Shown piece by piece: positions 24,423 to 32,051 of a stretch of 41,458 nucleotides of DNA. This DNA comes from an uncultured Enterococcus sp. GTDB taxonomy: Bacteria > Bacillota > Bacilli > Lactobacillales > Enterococcaceae. The notes below the pieces were generated by a model. That model did no database searches. It worked only from the letters and a program-made list of their open reading frames with translations, and was not told where the DNA came from. Every line of letters starts with the position of its first letter. The first letter of the stretch is position 1. The stretch spans positions 1 to 41,458 of the forward strand of contig CAMJVA010000001.1 of the NCBI GenBank assembly GCA_946409145.1. The letters run 5' to 3'. Made by a program: the position numbers and the translations under genes.

Positions 24423-25169
24423 ATGCCGCGTTATAAAGGAATTATTGCTTATGATGGAACGAATTTTAATGGCTTTCAAATTCAACCAAAAGGGCGAACA
24501 GTGGAAGAAGAATTAAATAAAACCCTAGAAAAAATTAATCATCATCAAAAAGTAGTCGTTTATGGCTCTGGAAGAACTGATAGTCATGTCCACGCCTTAG
24601 GTCAAGTGATTCATTTTGATTTACCTGATACGTGGGTTTTAGAAAAATTGCGCTACGCTTTAGATACCCAATCTCCTGATGATATTGCTTGTTTAAAGAT
24701 TGAAGAAGTGGATGAAAATTTTCACGCGAGATATTGTGTCACAGGAAAAACCTATGAATTTCGCATTGACTTAGCTAAAGCTAGAAGCCCTTTTAAACGT
24801 CATTACGCTAGTTTTTTCCCTTACCCTATTGATATAACTCGCATTGAAGAAGCACTACCACAACTTTTGGGAACCCATGATTTCACTGGTTTTTGTGCTA
24901 GTGGTTCTTCTGTAGAGGATAAAGTGCGCACCATTACTGAAGCGAAAGTAGAATACTTGAAACAGCAAGAAGAATTATTATTTACTTTTTCCGGAGACGG
25001 TTTTTTATATAAAATGGTGCGGATTATGGTAGGAACCTTGTTGAAAATTGGTAATAATCGCATGGACATTAAGCAAATTGAAAAAGTACTCACAACGAAA
25101 AATCGCAATTTAGCAGGTCCCACGGCGCACCCAGAAGGTTTGTATTTAAAAGAAGTACGCTATAAATAA
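24423..25169 (+). CDS. truA: tRNA pseudouridine(38-40) synthase TruA
   Basis: Converts uridines 38, 39 and 40 of the tRNA anticodon arm to pseudouridine. 248 aa. The catalytic Asp is at residue 53 in GSGRTDSHVHALGQ, where many family members have Gly in place of the His after DS. KTYEFRID and FLYKMVRIMVGTLL are further TruA landmarks. It follows ecfT as commonly seen in Firmicutes. The ATG has AAAGGAATT upstream, a modest site. Its stop codon is the start of a bidirectional terminator shared with mnmM. Confidence 0.96.
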   Translation: MPRYKGIIAYDGTNFNGFQIQPKGRTVEEELNKTLEKINHHQKVVVYGSGRTDSHVHALGQVIHFDLPDTWVLEKLRYALDTQSPDDIACLKIEEVDENFHARYCVTGKTYEFRIDLAKARSPFKRHYASFFPYPIDITRIEEALPQLLGTHDFTGFCASGSSVEDKVRTITEAKVEYLKQQEELLFTFSGDGFLYKMVRIMVGTLLKIGNNRMDIKQIEKVLTTKNRNLAGPTAHPEGLYLKEVRYK

Positions 25170-25206
25170 AAAATGTAGGTCTCTAAATTAGAGGCCTACA
25201 TTTTTT
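25168..25206. terminator. bidirectional terminator between truA and mnmM
   Basis: 17 bp stem (one G-T pair on the plus strand) with arms 25168-25184 and 25190-25206 and a 5-base loop, flanked by A and T runs so it works in both directions. The truA stop codon overlaps the left arm. The mnmM stop (25188-25190) lies in the loop, and its last five or so codons form the right arm. Confidence 0.92.
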
Positions 25207-25751
25207 TCAATGACAATTAAAATAGGAGGTTCGTGAATTTGATTCATGAAGCTGTATTGAATGACGGAAAATTCTTTTTGAGGAAGTTTTTTACAAAATT
25301 CAAGAACCGCTTCTTTTTCTTCTTGACCTCCAGGATGTCCGTAATATAAAACAAGCACGATTCTTCCACTCTTTTTTAATTTTTCCAAAAGAATAGTTAA
25401 ACTTTTTAAAGTAGTGTCCCTTTTGGTAATAATTCTTTTGTCGCCACTAGGAAGATAACCTAAATTAAAAATAGCTCCGGCAATTTCTTCAGGAAGGTCT
25501 TCTAGCTGATCGTGACTTTTTAAAAGCAAGTGACATTGAGAAAGCTCTCCTGCTGTTGTTAAGCGTTTTTTGGTATTTTCTAAGGCTTTTTCTTGAATGT
25601 CATAGGCAAAAACCTGACCGTTATTTCCAACAAGTTGGGCTAAAAATAAAGTATCGTGGCCGTTTCCCATAGTAGCGTCAACGACAGTGTCTTTAGGTTG
25701 AATGACTTCTTGTAAAAGTTCATGGCCAAAGTTCAAGGCATTTTTTACCAT
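25188..25751 (-). CDS. mnmM: tRNA mnm5s2U34 methyltransferase MnmM (YtqB family)
   Basis: Class I SAM-dependent methyltransferase, 187 aa. Motif I reads VVDATMGNGHDTLFLA at about residues 23-38, with the next acidic residue in VFAYDIQEKA. This family (YtqB) has been assigned in Bacillus as the enzyme that methylates nm5s2U to mnm5s2U at the wobble base of tRNA. The same step in E. coli is done by MnmC. The gene overlaps mnmL by seven bases, and the ytqA-ytqB pairing is conserved, which supports the call. Older annotations say rRNA methyltransferase. Confidence 0.85.
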   Translation of the reverse strand: MVKNALNFGHELLQEVIQPKDTVVDATMGNGHDTLFLAQLVGNNGQVFAYDIQEKALENTKKRLTTAGELSQCHLLLKSHDQLEDLPEEIAGAIFNLGYLPSGDKRIITKRDTTLKSLTILLEKLKKSGRIVLVLYYGHPGGQEEKEAVLEFCKKLPQKEFSVIQYSFMNQIHEPPILIVIEKNVGL

Positions 25752-26707
25752 ATAAATTCTTCTTTCCGCACATCTTTTGCTCCTTGAAAGGTATTGCGCT
25801 TTTTCATTTCTCCATCAATGGCGTTTAATACTTCCCATTTATTTAAAGACCAAGTGGGACCAATGAGACTTTCTCTTGGAGCGTCCCCTGTAAGTCGGTG
25901 AATGACAATGTCTTGGGGAATCATTTCCAATTGATCACAAATTAAACTGACATAATCGTGAAAAGAGAGAAATTTTAGCCGACCTTCTCGGTAATCTCTC
26001 ACCATGCGTGTTTTTTTCATTAAATGTAACAGGTGCAACTTAATTCCTTGAATATCAGAATCCATAATAGTTCGGCGCACATTTTCCCGCATCATAGGAA
26101 TAGTTTCTCCGGGCAGCCCGTTAATTAAATGGACACAGACACGAATATTTTTTTGGCGTAATTTTTCCACGGCTTTTAAATAAGTGTCATAATCATGAGC
26201 GCGATTAATAGCATCGCTAGTTTGGTCAAAAGTAGTTTGCAATCCTAATTCCACCCACAAATAAAGGCGTTCATTTAATTCAGCTAAATACTCAATGGTT
26301 TCATCAGGAAGGCAATCAGGGCGCGTACCAATGCTTAAACCAACGACTCCTGGTAAATTTACCACTTGCTCATATCTTTGGCGTAAAACTTCCACAGGAG
26401 CGTGAGTATTGGTGAAATTTTGAAAGTAAACAATATATTTTTTAGTATCCGACCATTTGTGGTGCATAAAAGAAACTTCTTTTTGAAATTGTTCCTGTAA
26501 AGGAGCAGTGGGGGCAATAATCATATCCCCAGAACCAGAGACGGAGCAAAAAGTACAACCACCTTTGGCTGCAGTACCGTCTCTATTTGGACAATCAAAG
26601 CCACCGTCAATGGGGACTTTGAAGGTTTTTTCTCCAAAAACTTCTCGCAGTTCATAATTCCAAGTGTGATAACGTTTATTCTCGTTATCTGTATATAAAA
26701 AACTCAT
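25745..26707 (-). CDS. mnmL: radical SAM protein MnmL (YtqA/YhcC family)
   Basis: Radical SAM enzyme, 320 aa. Cysteines 39, 51 and 54 (CPNRDGTAAKGGCTFC) form the C-x11-C-x2-C cluster-binding pattern of the YtqA/YhcC family rather than the common CxxxCxxC. In Bacillus the family member YtqA has been linked to conversion of cmnm5s2U to nm5s2U on tRNA, ahead of YtqB/MnmM. Adjacency to mnmM with overlapping ends supports that role. Its ATG overlaps the stop of the PAP2 gene (ATGA). The precise reaction here is inferred. Confidence 0.82.
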   Translation of the reverse strand: MSFLYTDNENKRYHTWNYELREVFGEKTFKVPIDGGFDCPNRDGTAAKGGCTFCSVSGSGDMIIAPTAPLQEQFQKEVSFMHHKWSDTKKYIVYFQNFTNTHAPVEVLRQRYEQVVNLPGVVGLSIGTRPDCLPDETIEYLAELNERLYLWVELGLQTTFDQTSDAINRAHDYDTYLKAVEKLRQKNIRVCVHLINGLPGETIPMMRENVRRTIMDSDIQGIKLHLLHLMKKTRMVRDYREGRLKFLSFHDYVSLICDQLEMIPQDIVIHRLTGDAPRESLIGPTWSLNKWEVLNAIDGEMKKRNTFQGAKDVRKEEFIW

Positions 26708-27369
26708 TTTTTTCGACCTCTTTTCAGTGGATCTTTAAAGCGTTCAATAAAAGCATATTTTTGGTAATAAGGGTAGGTGGCCAAAAGCCAAGTAGCTCCT
26801 AAAAGCCAACCACCTAAAATGTCACTTACATAATGAACTCCTAGATAAATTCGAGAGAGTCCAATGAGAATTAAACAAAGTACCCCGAGTCCTTGGAGCA
26901 AATAGCGTAAATTTTTATTTTTCATTTGAAACAATAAAAAAATAATCGTTCCGAAAAAAAGCATGGAGCTCATGGCGTGTCCTGAAGGAAAACTAAATGA
27001 ATTTTCCGTGACTAAATGTTCTAAAGAAGGACGTTGTCGACTGTAAACTAATTTCATTAAGTAATTTAGCACTCCTCCAGCTAAAATCATATTTAAAAAA
27101 AGCCATAAAGCAGCTATTTTTTCCTTTTGGCTAAGGAGTAAAAGAAGGACAGCTCCTGTTAAAATACTAATTGGAACAGGGTTAGCAAACTGAGTGATCC
27201 ATTTGAAAAAAGTAGTGGCTCCATTTGGTAAATCTCCTCTAATAAAGTTTTGTAAAGGAGCATCGAAAAAAAGCCAAGTGGGATAAAATTTAACCACATA
27301 ACCTAAAAAGACAAAAATTAAAGCTAGAGTGGAAGCTAGGGAAAAATATTTTTGTTTTGTTTTATCCAT
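26704..27369 (-). CDS. PAP2-family membrane phosphatase
   Basis: Integral membrane phosphatase of the PAP2 superfamily, 221 aa with about six helices. All three catalytic motifs are visible: K106 to P114 (KLVYSRQRP), PSGH at 128-131, and SR at 172-173 with His179 and Asp183 (SRIYLGVHYVSD). Such enzymes hydrolyse undecaprenyl pyrophosphate (BcrC type), phosphatidylglycerol phosphate or phosphatidate. The sequence alone does not tell which. It leads an operon with mnmL and mnmM, overlapping mnmL by four bases. Confidence 0.9.
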   Translation of the reverse strand: MDKTKQKYFSLASTLALIFVFLGYVVKFYPTWLFFDAPLQNFIRGDLPNGATTFFKWITQFANPVPISILTGAVLLLLLSQKEKIAALWLFLNMILAGGVLNYLMKLVYSRQRPSLEHLVTENSFSFPSGHAMSSMLFFGTIIFLLFQMKNKNLRYLLQGLGVLCLILIGLSRIYLGVHYVSDILGGWLLGATWLLATYPYYQKYAFIERFKDPLKRGRKK

Positions 27370-27435
27370 AATATTTCCTTTCTTTGACAGACTATTAAAA
27401 AAAAATGTCCGTTTATTCTAGGAGGTTTCTGAGCT

Positions 27436-27444
27436 ATTATAGCA
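27436..27444 (-). promoter_or_regulatory. extended -10 promoter for the PAP2-mnmL-mnmM operon
   Basis: On the minus strand TGC followed by a perfect TATAAT, an extended -10 (TGnTATAAT). The -35 region is poor, as is common with extended -10 promoters. The leader to the PAP2 ATG would be about 60 bases. Confidence 0.65.
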
Positions 27445-27493
27445 AAAATATCCAGTCATAGGAAAGTTTCTCTCTGTTCATTAGAAAAAATAA

Positions 27494-27536
27494 AAAAGCA
27501 TGAGAAAAGTGTCAGCGAAACTTTTCTCATGCTTTT
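27494..27536 (-). terminator. terminator of the DUF1700-DUF4097 operon
   Basis: Perfect 17 bp inverted repeat (arms 27494-27510 and 27520-27536, 9-base loop). On the minus strand it follows the DUF4097 stop by two bases and runs into a T-rich tail. Confidence 0.9.
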
Positions 27537-27538
27537 AA

Positions 27539-28690
27539 TTAGTCAGTGGTCACAGTTGAACTAGCTGTACTTTCAGTGACGCTTTCTATAGTACTTTTTT
27601 CAGAAGTATCCTCAGTGACGCTATTCATATGATCCATTCCATCCATATTTTCCATTTCCTCTGGCATTTCGTCAGTGCCTTCTTCATCATTGGCTTCTTC
27701 CCAGTCATTATAGTTACTTAAAGAAATATTTCCTAAAGTTGTTTTTAAATCCCAAGTGTAAGTGGCATTTTTTTCACCATAAGAAGACTTGCCAAAAATA
27801 TCGCCATTTCCTGTTTCAACAGATCCTTTAATGTAAGTATCTGTTGGATAACTATCAAAGCCACCAGAAATATCTCCTCGTTCTAGATTAGCAGAAATAT
27901 TGCCTTTTAAAGGAAGAGAGAGGGTTAAAGAAACACTGTCTCCTGAAAGATCTACATCACCACTAGATTCTCCCAGATAAACATTTCCTTTATTGCTTTT
28001 AATAGTCGTTTTTGGACAAGTTACATTGTGATAAGAAAAATCAAGAGAGTTAGCTTCAACAGTGGTCTCATTAACTTTTGTATCATGAATGTAAATAGAG
28101 GCCTCACTAGCAGTAGAGTGAATATTTTCAACGGCGGAGTTGTTTAAAGAAAAACGTGCTTTTTTATTTTCAGTGGTAATTTTTTTAGCCACTAGATTAG
28201 AAAGTTCAATATTACTGCTACTTTTGGAAGAGAGAGTTAACTCATCTAAAGAAAGATCATAAATATTTCCTGAGGTGGTATTTAAAATTAAATGTTTCAC
28301 TGAAGTAGGAATTTGAATGTAAATGTGTTGTCCGCCCACTAAAGTATCATCTAAAATATCTCCTGTGATACTGTCTTTTTCTTTTGTTTTGTCCTCAATG
28401 GAAATTAAATTACCACCAGTAACTTTTCCACTGTCAATGGTCAGTTTTCTGTTATCTAGATTCACATATTGACTACGGACAGTCACGTCATCACTATCTC
28501 CTGTAGTTAGTTGATAGTAAATATTAGAAGAAATATCTAAAGTTAAAGTACCATCTGATACGGGAAAATTTTTCTTTTCTTCTGTTATCACTGCCTCTTT
28601 AGCATCACTAAAAGTTAAAAGGGCTGTAAAACCGCCAATAATAATACATAAAAAGCCAATGACTGTAAAAACAATAGTTGATTTTTTCAT
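27539..28690 (-). CDS. DUF4097-family beta-strand repeat membrane-anchored protein with acidic Met-rich tail
   Basis: 383 aa. One membrane helix at residues 5-28 anchors it with the rest outside. From about 45 to 330 the chain consists of short repeating strand-like units (for example ITTENKKARFSLNNS, EVNETTVEAN-like stretches and SGDVDLSGDSVSLTLS), the pattern of the DUF4097 putative adhesin family, likely a beta-helix. The last 55 residues are acidic, rich in Ser/Thr, and include MPEEMENMDGMDHM (342-355). Its start overlaps the DUF1700 stop (TAATG). DUF4097 proteins usually sit beside DUF1700 proteins and act in envelope stress or surface functions. The exact role is unknown. Confidence 0.8.
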   Translation of the reverse strand: MKKSTIVFTVIGFLCIIIGGFTALLTFSDAKEAVITEEKKNFPVSDGTLTLDISSNIYYQLTTGDSDDVTVRSQYVNLDNRKLTIDSGKVTGGNLISIEDKTKEKDSITGDILDDTLVGGQHIYIQIPTSVKHLILNTTSGNIYDLSLDELTLSSKSSSNIELSNLVAKKITTENKKARFSLNNSAVENIHSTASEASIYIHDTKVNETTVEANSLDFSYHNVTCPKTTIKSNKGNVYLGESSGDVDLSGDSVSLTLSLPLKGNISANLERGDISGGFDSYPTDTYIKGSVETGNGDIFGKSSYGEKNATYTWDLKTTLGNISLSNYNDWEEANDEEGTDEMPEEMENMDGMDHMNSVTEDTSEKSTIESVTESTASSTVTTD

Positions 28691-29367
28691 TAGCGGCCTC
28701 CTTTAAAAATACGACGGTTAAAGGCCCAATAATTTTTATTTCCTCTAAGAGCAAGAGAGGTTAAGCTTCGTCCAATAGCTAAACCTAAAAGACCTACACC
28801 AAAACAGACAAAAGTTAAGGCTAATTGGAAAATTCCTGCTGAAATAGGTAAGGTTAAGAATAAATAAACCCCTAATAGTGGTGCGGATAACAGTAAAATC
28901 ACTAGAATCCAAGCCGCTAAAAAGGCAAAGAATAATCCAATAATCACCCAAATCATCACAAAGAAATTAAATAAAATTAATACTAATTTTATCAGAGTGT
29001 TAGAGGATTTTTCTTGAGGTTGAGCATAAGGTTCTTCAGGAGATTCTGTAAAATATTCTTCATCTGAATGAGTCGTATAATCTTTGTTAAAGCGTGGTCC
29101 GTGGTATTCTTTTTTCTGGGGCTTAATTTCTTCCCAGCCTTTTTTATAAATATTTTTTTCAGCAAAGGGAATGTCATATTTTTTTAAAATTTCACTGGCA
29201 ACATCTTTAGGTTTCCCAAGATTTTTAGCAATCATTTCTTCTTCTTGGCCAGCAGCAATGCCTTCTTGAAAAACTTCTTTATAAGTGGCTAAAATTTCTT
29301 CTTTTTTATCAATGGGTAACACTTTCAAATAAATCCCCAATTCAGTGAGAAAATATTCTTCATTCAT
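28690..29367 (-). CDS. DUF1700 (HAAS-type) membrane protein
   Basis: 225 aa. The N-terminal 65 residues match the helical DUF1700/HAAS domain (EYFLTELGIYLKVLPIDKKE and the later KDVASEILKKY). A hydrophilic linker of about 55 residues with many Glu, Pro and Lys follows, then about three or four membrane helices between 125 and 215, and a basic tail. The ATG is behind AAAAAGGAGCG. The family usually forms an operon with a PadR-type repressor and a DUF4097 protein. The DUF4097 partner is directly downstream but no PadR gene is in this window. Confidence 0.8.
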   Translation of the reverse strand: MNEEYFLTELGIYLKVLPIDKKEEILATYKEVFQEGIAAGQEEEMIAKNLGKPKDVASEILKKYDIPFAEKNIYKKGWEEIKPQKKEYHGPRFNKDYTTHSDEEYFTESPEEPYAQPQEKSSNTLIKLVLILFNFFVMIWVIIGLFFAFLAAWILVILLLSAPLLGVYLFLTLPISAGIFQLALTFVCFGVGLLGLAIGRSLTSLALRGNKNYWAFNRRIFKGGR

Positions 29368-29420
29368 AACTCCACGCTCCTTTTTTTAAAACAATTAAGG
29401 GAAACTTTTTCTTCACCTTA

Positions 29421-29449
29421 ACTATAAGGAGAAATCAGAAGAATTACAA
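29421..29449 (-). promoter_or_regulatory. candidate promoter of the DUF1700 operon
   Basis: Minus strand TTGTAA (29444-29449), a 17-base spacer, then TATAGT (29421-29426): four and five of six consensus matches with ideal spacing. The leader to the DUF1700 ATG would be about 45 bases. Confidence 0.6.
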
Positions 29450-29531
29450 TAACTTCAAGGGAAAATCAGTCTAAGGTAAAGAGGGGTCTCAGACTTTGGA
29501 CTGAGGAACAAAAAACCGAACAAAAGCTAAA

Positions 29532-29548
29532 TGTTACACAGTTGTAAC
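29532..29548 (+). promoter_or_regulatory. WalR (YycF) box upstream of the LysM glucosaminidase
   Basis: TGTTAC, five bases, TGTAAC: an exact match to the WalR consensus TGTWAH-N5-TGTWAH. A second copy of the left half (ATGTTACACAG) occurs at 29639-29649 with a degenerate right half (CCTTAA at 29651-29656). WalR controls peptidoglycan hydrolases in Firmicutes and the gene downstream is one. The rest of 29368-29751 is AT-rich, with an ACGTTTT/AAAACGT hairpin near 29554-29572 and dyads around 29477-29515. Confidence 0.7.
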
Positions 29549-29705
29549 GTGAGGACGTTTTTTAACAAAACGTACTTTTCGGGAAGAATACATAAATATA
29601 AAGAAAAAATATGATTAAATATAACAAAATAATTTCTAATGTTACACAGACCTTAAATCTGTTCTGTTCCCCTTAAAGATTCTTTAAGAAAGTCTTAAAT
29701 CACGT

Positions 29706-29711
29706 TATAAT
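29706..29711 (+). promoter_or_regulatory. -10 element of the glucosaminidase gene
   Basis: Perfect TATAAT, 41 bases before the ATG. No good -35 is found 17 bases upstream, which would fit a promoter activated by WalR. A second TATAAT at 29730-29735 is too close to the start codon to be likely. Confidence 0.55.
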
Positions 29712-29751
29712 TATAAAGAAATCATTAATTATAATGTAAAGGAAGACGCCC

Positions 29752-31245
29752 ATGTTAAACACAATTTCTCATAAAGGAATAAATAAAAAAAATACACCCA
29801 TGAAAAAATTTACGAAAGGAATGGCACTGACTTCCTCCACGCTTGTTTTAGCAGGAGTAATGATGCCTTTATTCACCACTCAAGAAGTTTCAGCAGATGG
29901 TATCTACAAAGCTTCTAATGTTAATAAAGAAGCTTTTTTAAGTATGGTAGCCGGTTATGCGAAAAATTGTGCGGCAAATAATGACTTATACGCTTCAGTT
30001 ATGATCGCTCAAGCCATTTTAGAAAGCGGCTGGGGAACGAGTCAATTATCTACTTCACCAAATTATAATTTGTTTGGTATTAAAGGTTCTTACCAAGGAC
30101 AAAGTGTCACTATTCCTACTGCTGAATATATTAATGGAAAATGGACGACTTTAAATGAACCTTTTAAAAAATATCCTAGTTATTATGAAAGTTTCCAAGA
30201 CAATGCGAATGTATTGCGTAACACTGTTTTTGCTGGGGGAACTTCTTATTATGCCGGAGCATTTAAAAGCAATACTAACTCCTACAAAGATGCTACAGCT
30301 TACTTAACTGGACGTTACGCGACTGATCCTAGTTATGGACAAAAATTAAATAATTTAATTTCCAGCTATAATTTAACGCAATATGATACACCAGCCAATG
30401 GTAATGGCGGAAATGTTTCTACTCCTTCCAATCCTTCTAACCCTTCAGCTACTGGGATGATTTATTATACAGTTAAACCAGGAGACGGCTTATGGCGTAT
30501 TGCTCAAAATAATCACACGACTGTTTCTCAATTAAAAAGTTGGAATAAATTATCCAGTGACTGGATTTATCCAAATCAAGTGCTAATTGTTGGTGTCTAC
30601 ACTAATTCTGGTTCCGACAATTCTAGCTCTAATAATTCTAGTTCTTCTGACTCTTCTTCCAATAGTTCAGCTGGTTCTTCTACAGGATCAACAGGTGGGA
30701 CAACTTACACTGTTCAATCAGGAGATTCTTTATGGAAAATTTCTAATAGCTATGGCACAACAGTAGAACAAATTAAATCTTGGAATGGCTTAACAACGGA
30801 TATGATTCATCCAGGGGATGTCTTAATTGTTAGTGGAGGCAGTGCAGGCACTGTTACAGAAACTCCTGCTCCAAGTAATCCAGGAAATTCTAATTCTTCA
30901 AACAATTCCTCTAATTCTAGTTCAAGTAACACTTACACTGTAAAAGCAGGAGACGGCTTATGGCGCATTGCTCAAAATAATGGCTTAACAGTGGATCAAT
31001 TAAAAGCAATGAACAATTTAACAACGGATATGATTCACCCAGGAGATGTGTTAATTGTCAGTGGTTCTGGAGCAGGTTCAAGTTCTTCAAGTAATGCCGC
31101 TACTGGTTCTAGTTACACTGTGCAAAAAGGTGACACACTTTGGGGAATTTCTCAAAAAAATGGTTTGAGCGTGTCTCAATTGAAATCTATGAATAACTTA
31201 ACCAGTGATACTATTTATCTTGGTCAAGTGTTAAATGTTGGCTAA
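29752..31245 (+). CDS. secreted N-acetylglucosaminidase with four LysM repeats (AtlA-like autolysin)
   Basis: 497 aa exported peptidoglycan hydrolase. A long signal peptide (basic region to residue 23, hydrophobic core about 24-41, likely cleavage near VSADG at 46-50) precedes a GH73 glucosaminidase domain at about 55-205, with the catalytic Glu at 91 in QAILESGWG and later NLFGIKGSY. A Ser/Asn-rich linker leads to four LysM cell-wall-binding domains at about 238-281, 319-362, 394-438 and 454-497. The start at 29752 has AAAGGAAG upstream. An ATG at 29800 would give a shorter signal peptide but lacks a ribosome binding site. Domain layout resembles the main enterococcal autolysin AtlA, so a role in daughter-cell separation is likely. 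Confidence 0.93.
   Translation: MLNTISHKGINKKNTPMKKFTKGMALTSSTLVLAGVMMPLFTTQEVSADGIYKASNVNKEAFLSMVAGYAKNCAANNDLYASVMIAQAILESGWGTSQLSTSPNYNLFGIKGSYQGQSVTIPTAEYINGKWTTLNEPFKKYPSYYESFQDNANVLRNTVFAGGTSYYAGAFKSNTNSYKDATAYLTGRYATDPSYGQKLNNLISSYNLTQYDTPANGNGGNVSTPSNPSNPSATGMIYYTVKPGDGLWRIAQNNHTTVSQLKSWNKLSSDWIYPNQVLIVGVYTNSGSDNSSSNNSSSSDSSSNSSAGSSTGSTGGTTYTVQSGDSLWKISNSYGTTVEQIKSWNGLTTDMIHPGDVLIVSGGSAGTVTETPAPSNPGNSNSSNNSSNSSSSNTYTVKAGDGLWRIAQNNGLTVDQLKAMNNLTTDMIHPGDVLIVSGSGAGSSSSSNAATGSSYTVQKGDTLWGISQKNGLSVSQLKSMNNLTSDTIYLGQVLNVG
30463..31242 (+). repeat. four LysM-encoding repeats with Ser/Asn linkers
   Basis: Four units of about 130 bases separated by linkers coding for Ser, Asn, Gly and Thr. 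Repeat 3 shares a long near-identical front with repeat 1 (30481-30511 and 30949-30979) and a near-identical back with repeat 2 (about 30790-30836 and 31018-31065). Confidence 0.85.
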
Positions 31246-31289
31246 AAATTTAAATGGGACCAACTTTTATTGAGCGTTAAGAGGCTGGG

Positions 31290-31366
31290 CCAAAAGTGTT
31301 ACTTTTGGATTAACCTTTGTTAAAATTTAAGGGAATAGGACATCATGGTGTCCCATTCCCTTTTTT
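31290..31366 (+). terminator. tandem hairpins ending the glucosaminidase transcript
   Basis: First hairpin CCAAAAGT/ACTTTTGG (31290-31297 with 31301-31308), then a stronger stem GGGAAT-A-GGACA with TGTCC-C-ATTCCC (31331-31360, one mismatch) followed by six T residues. The second is the likely rho-independent terminator. Confidence 0.8.
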
Positions 31367-31434
31367 GTATTTTTTAAATTAATTTGTCGGTTGCTCTTTA
31401 TTAAGGGCTTTCTTTTTTTGGATTTTTCTACCTG

Positions 31435-31443
31435 TGATATGCT
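31435..31443 (+). promoter_or_regulatory. extended -10 of uspA
   Basis: TGA followed by TATGCT, an extended -10 with four of six matches and no clear -35. It lies about 20 bases before the ribosome binding site AAGGAGG of the UspA gene. Confidence 0.4.
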
Positions 31444-31464
31444 TAAGAAAAAGGAGGAATTTCC

Positions 31465-31896
31465 ATGAATGAGACTTATAAGAGAATTTTAGTTGCTTTA
31501 GATGGTTCAAAAATGGCTGAAAAAGCGTTTAATGAAGCAGTAAAAATTGCGCAAAAAAATGATGGTAGTTTAACTTTAATTTCTATTGTAAACGATGCAG
31601 AACTTTCTACTAGTGCCTTTTCTTTTTCTAAATTATTTGCCCAAGAAAAAGAACGAGCAGAAACGGAAATGTTAAAAAAAATTCAAGCCGCTACAGAAGC
31701 TGGAGTTGTTAAAGTGGAACCTTTTGTAGAAGTAGGCAACCCAAAGCAAATTATTGTAAAATATGCTACAGATAATGTGGTAGATCTTTTAGTCATAGGT
31801 GCCACAGGAAAAGGCGCCATTACCCAATCTTTAGTGGGCTCGACCACCTCTTATGTGGTCAATCATGCTCCTTGCGCTGTTTTAGTTATTAGATAA
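31465..31896 (+). CDS. universal stress protein, UspA family
   Basis: 143 aa cytoplasmic single-domain universal stress protein. It starts YKRILVALDGSKMAEKAFNE and ends with the ATP-binding signature G-2x-G-9x-G-S/T, visible as GATGKGAITQSLVGST, so it is of the nucleotide-binding class. The ATG is behind AAGGAGG. It stands alone between two terminators. The physiological role cannot be told from sequence. Confidence 0.92.
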   Translation: MNETYKRILVALDGSKMAEKAFNEAVKIAQKNDGSLTLISIVNDAELSTSAFSFSKLFAQEKERAETEMLKKIQAATEAGVVKVEPFVEVGNPKQIIVKYATDNVVDLLVIGATGKGAITQSLVGSTTSYVVNHAPCAVLVIR

Positions 31897-31909
31897 GGGT
31901 TTTGTAGAG

Positions 31910-31952
31910 ACTGTAGACAAGGTCAATCTTGACTGAGGTCTACAGTTTTTTT
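31910..31952 (+). terminator. terminator of uspA
   Basis: Outer stem ACTGTAGAC/GTCTACAGT (31910-31918, 31938-31946) with a nested GTCAA/TTGAC stem, followed by a run of seven T residues. Confidence 0.88.
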
Positions 31953-31985
31953 CTTAAAAAAATTCCGTCATTAGAAGAAGTTGAG

Positions 31986-32051
31986 TTGAAAAAATTTTTT
32001 TCAAGGAAAAATTAATTTTACGAAGACCTGTCATTTTTTAGTTAAAAAATG
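31986..32051 (+). repeat. two AT-rich inverted repeats upstream of the cation transporter
   Basis: A TTGA-A-run/T-run-TCAA near-palindrome at 31986-32004 and a perfect 9 bp inverted repeat CATTTTTTA/TAAAAAATG with a two-base centre (32032-32051). A TATAAT at 32086-32091 lies 41-46 bases before the gene. The repeats could bind a regulator of the transporter or form weak hairpins. I cannot name the regulator. Confidence 0.5.
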
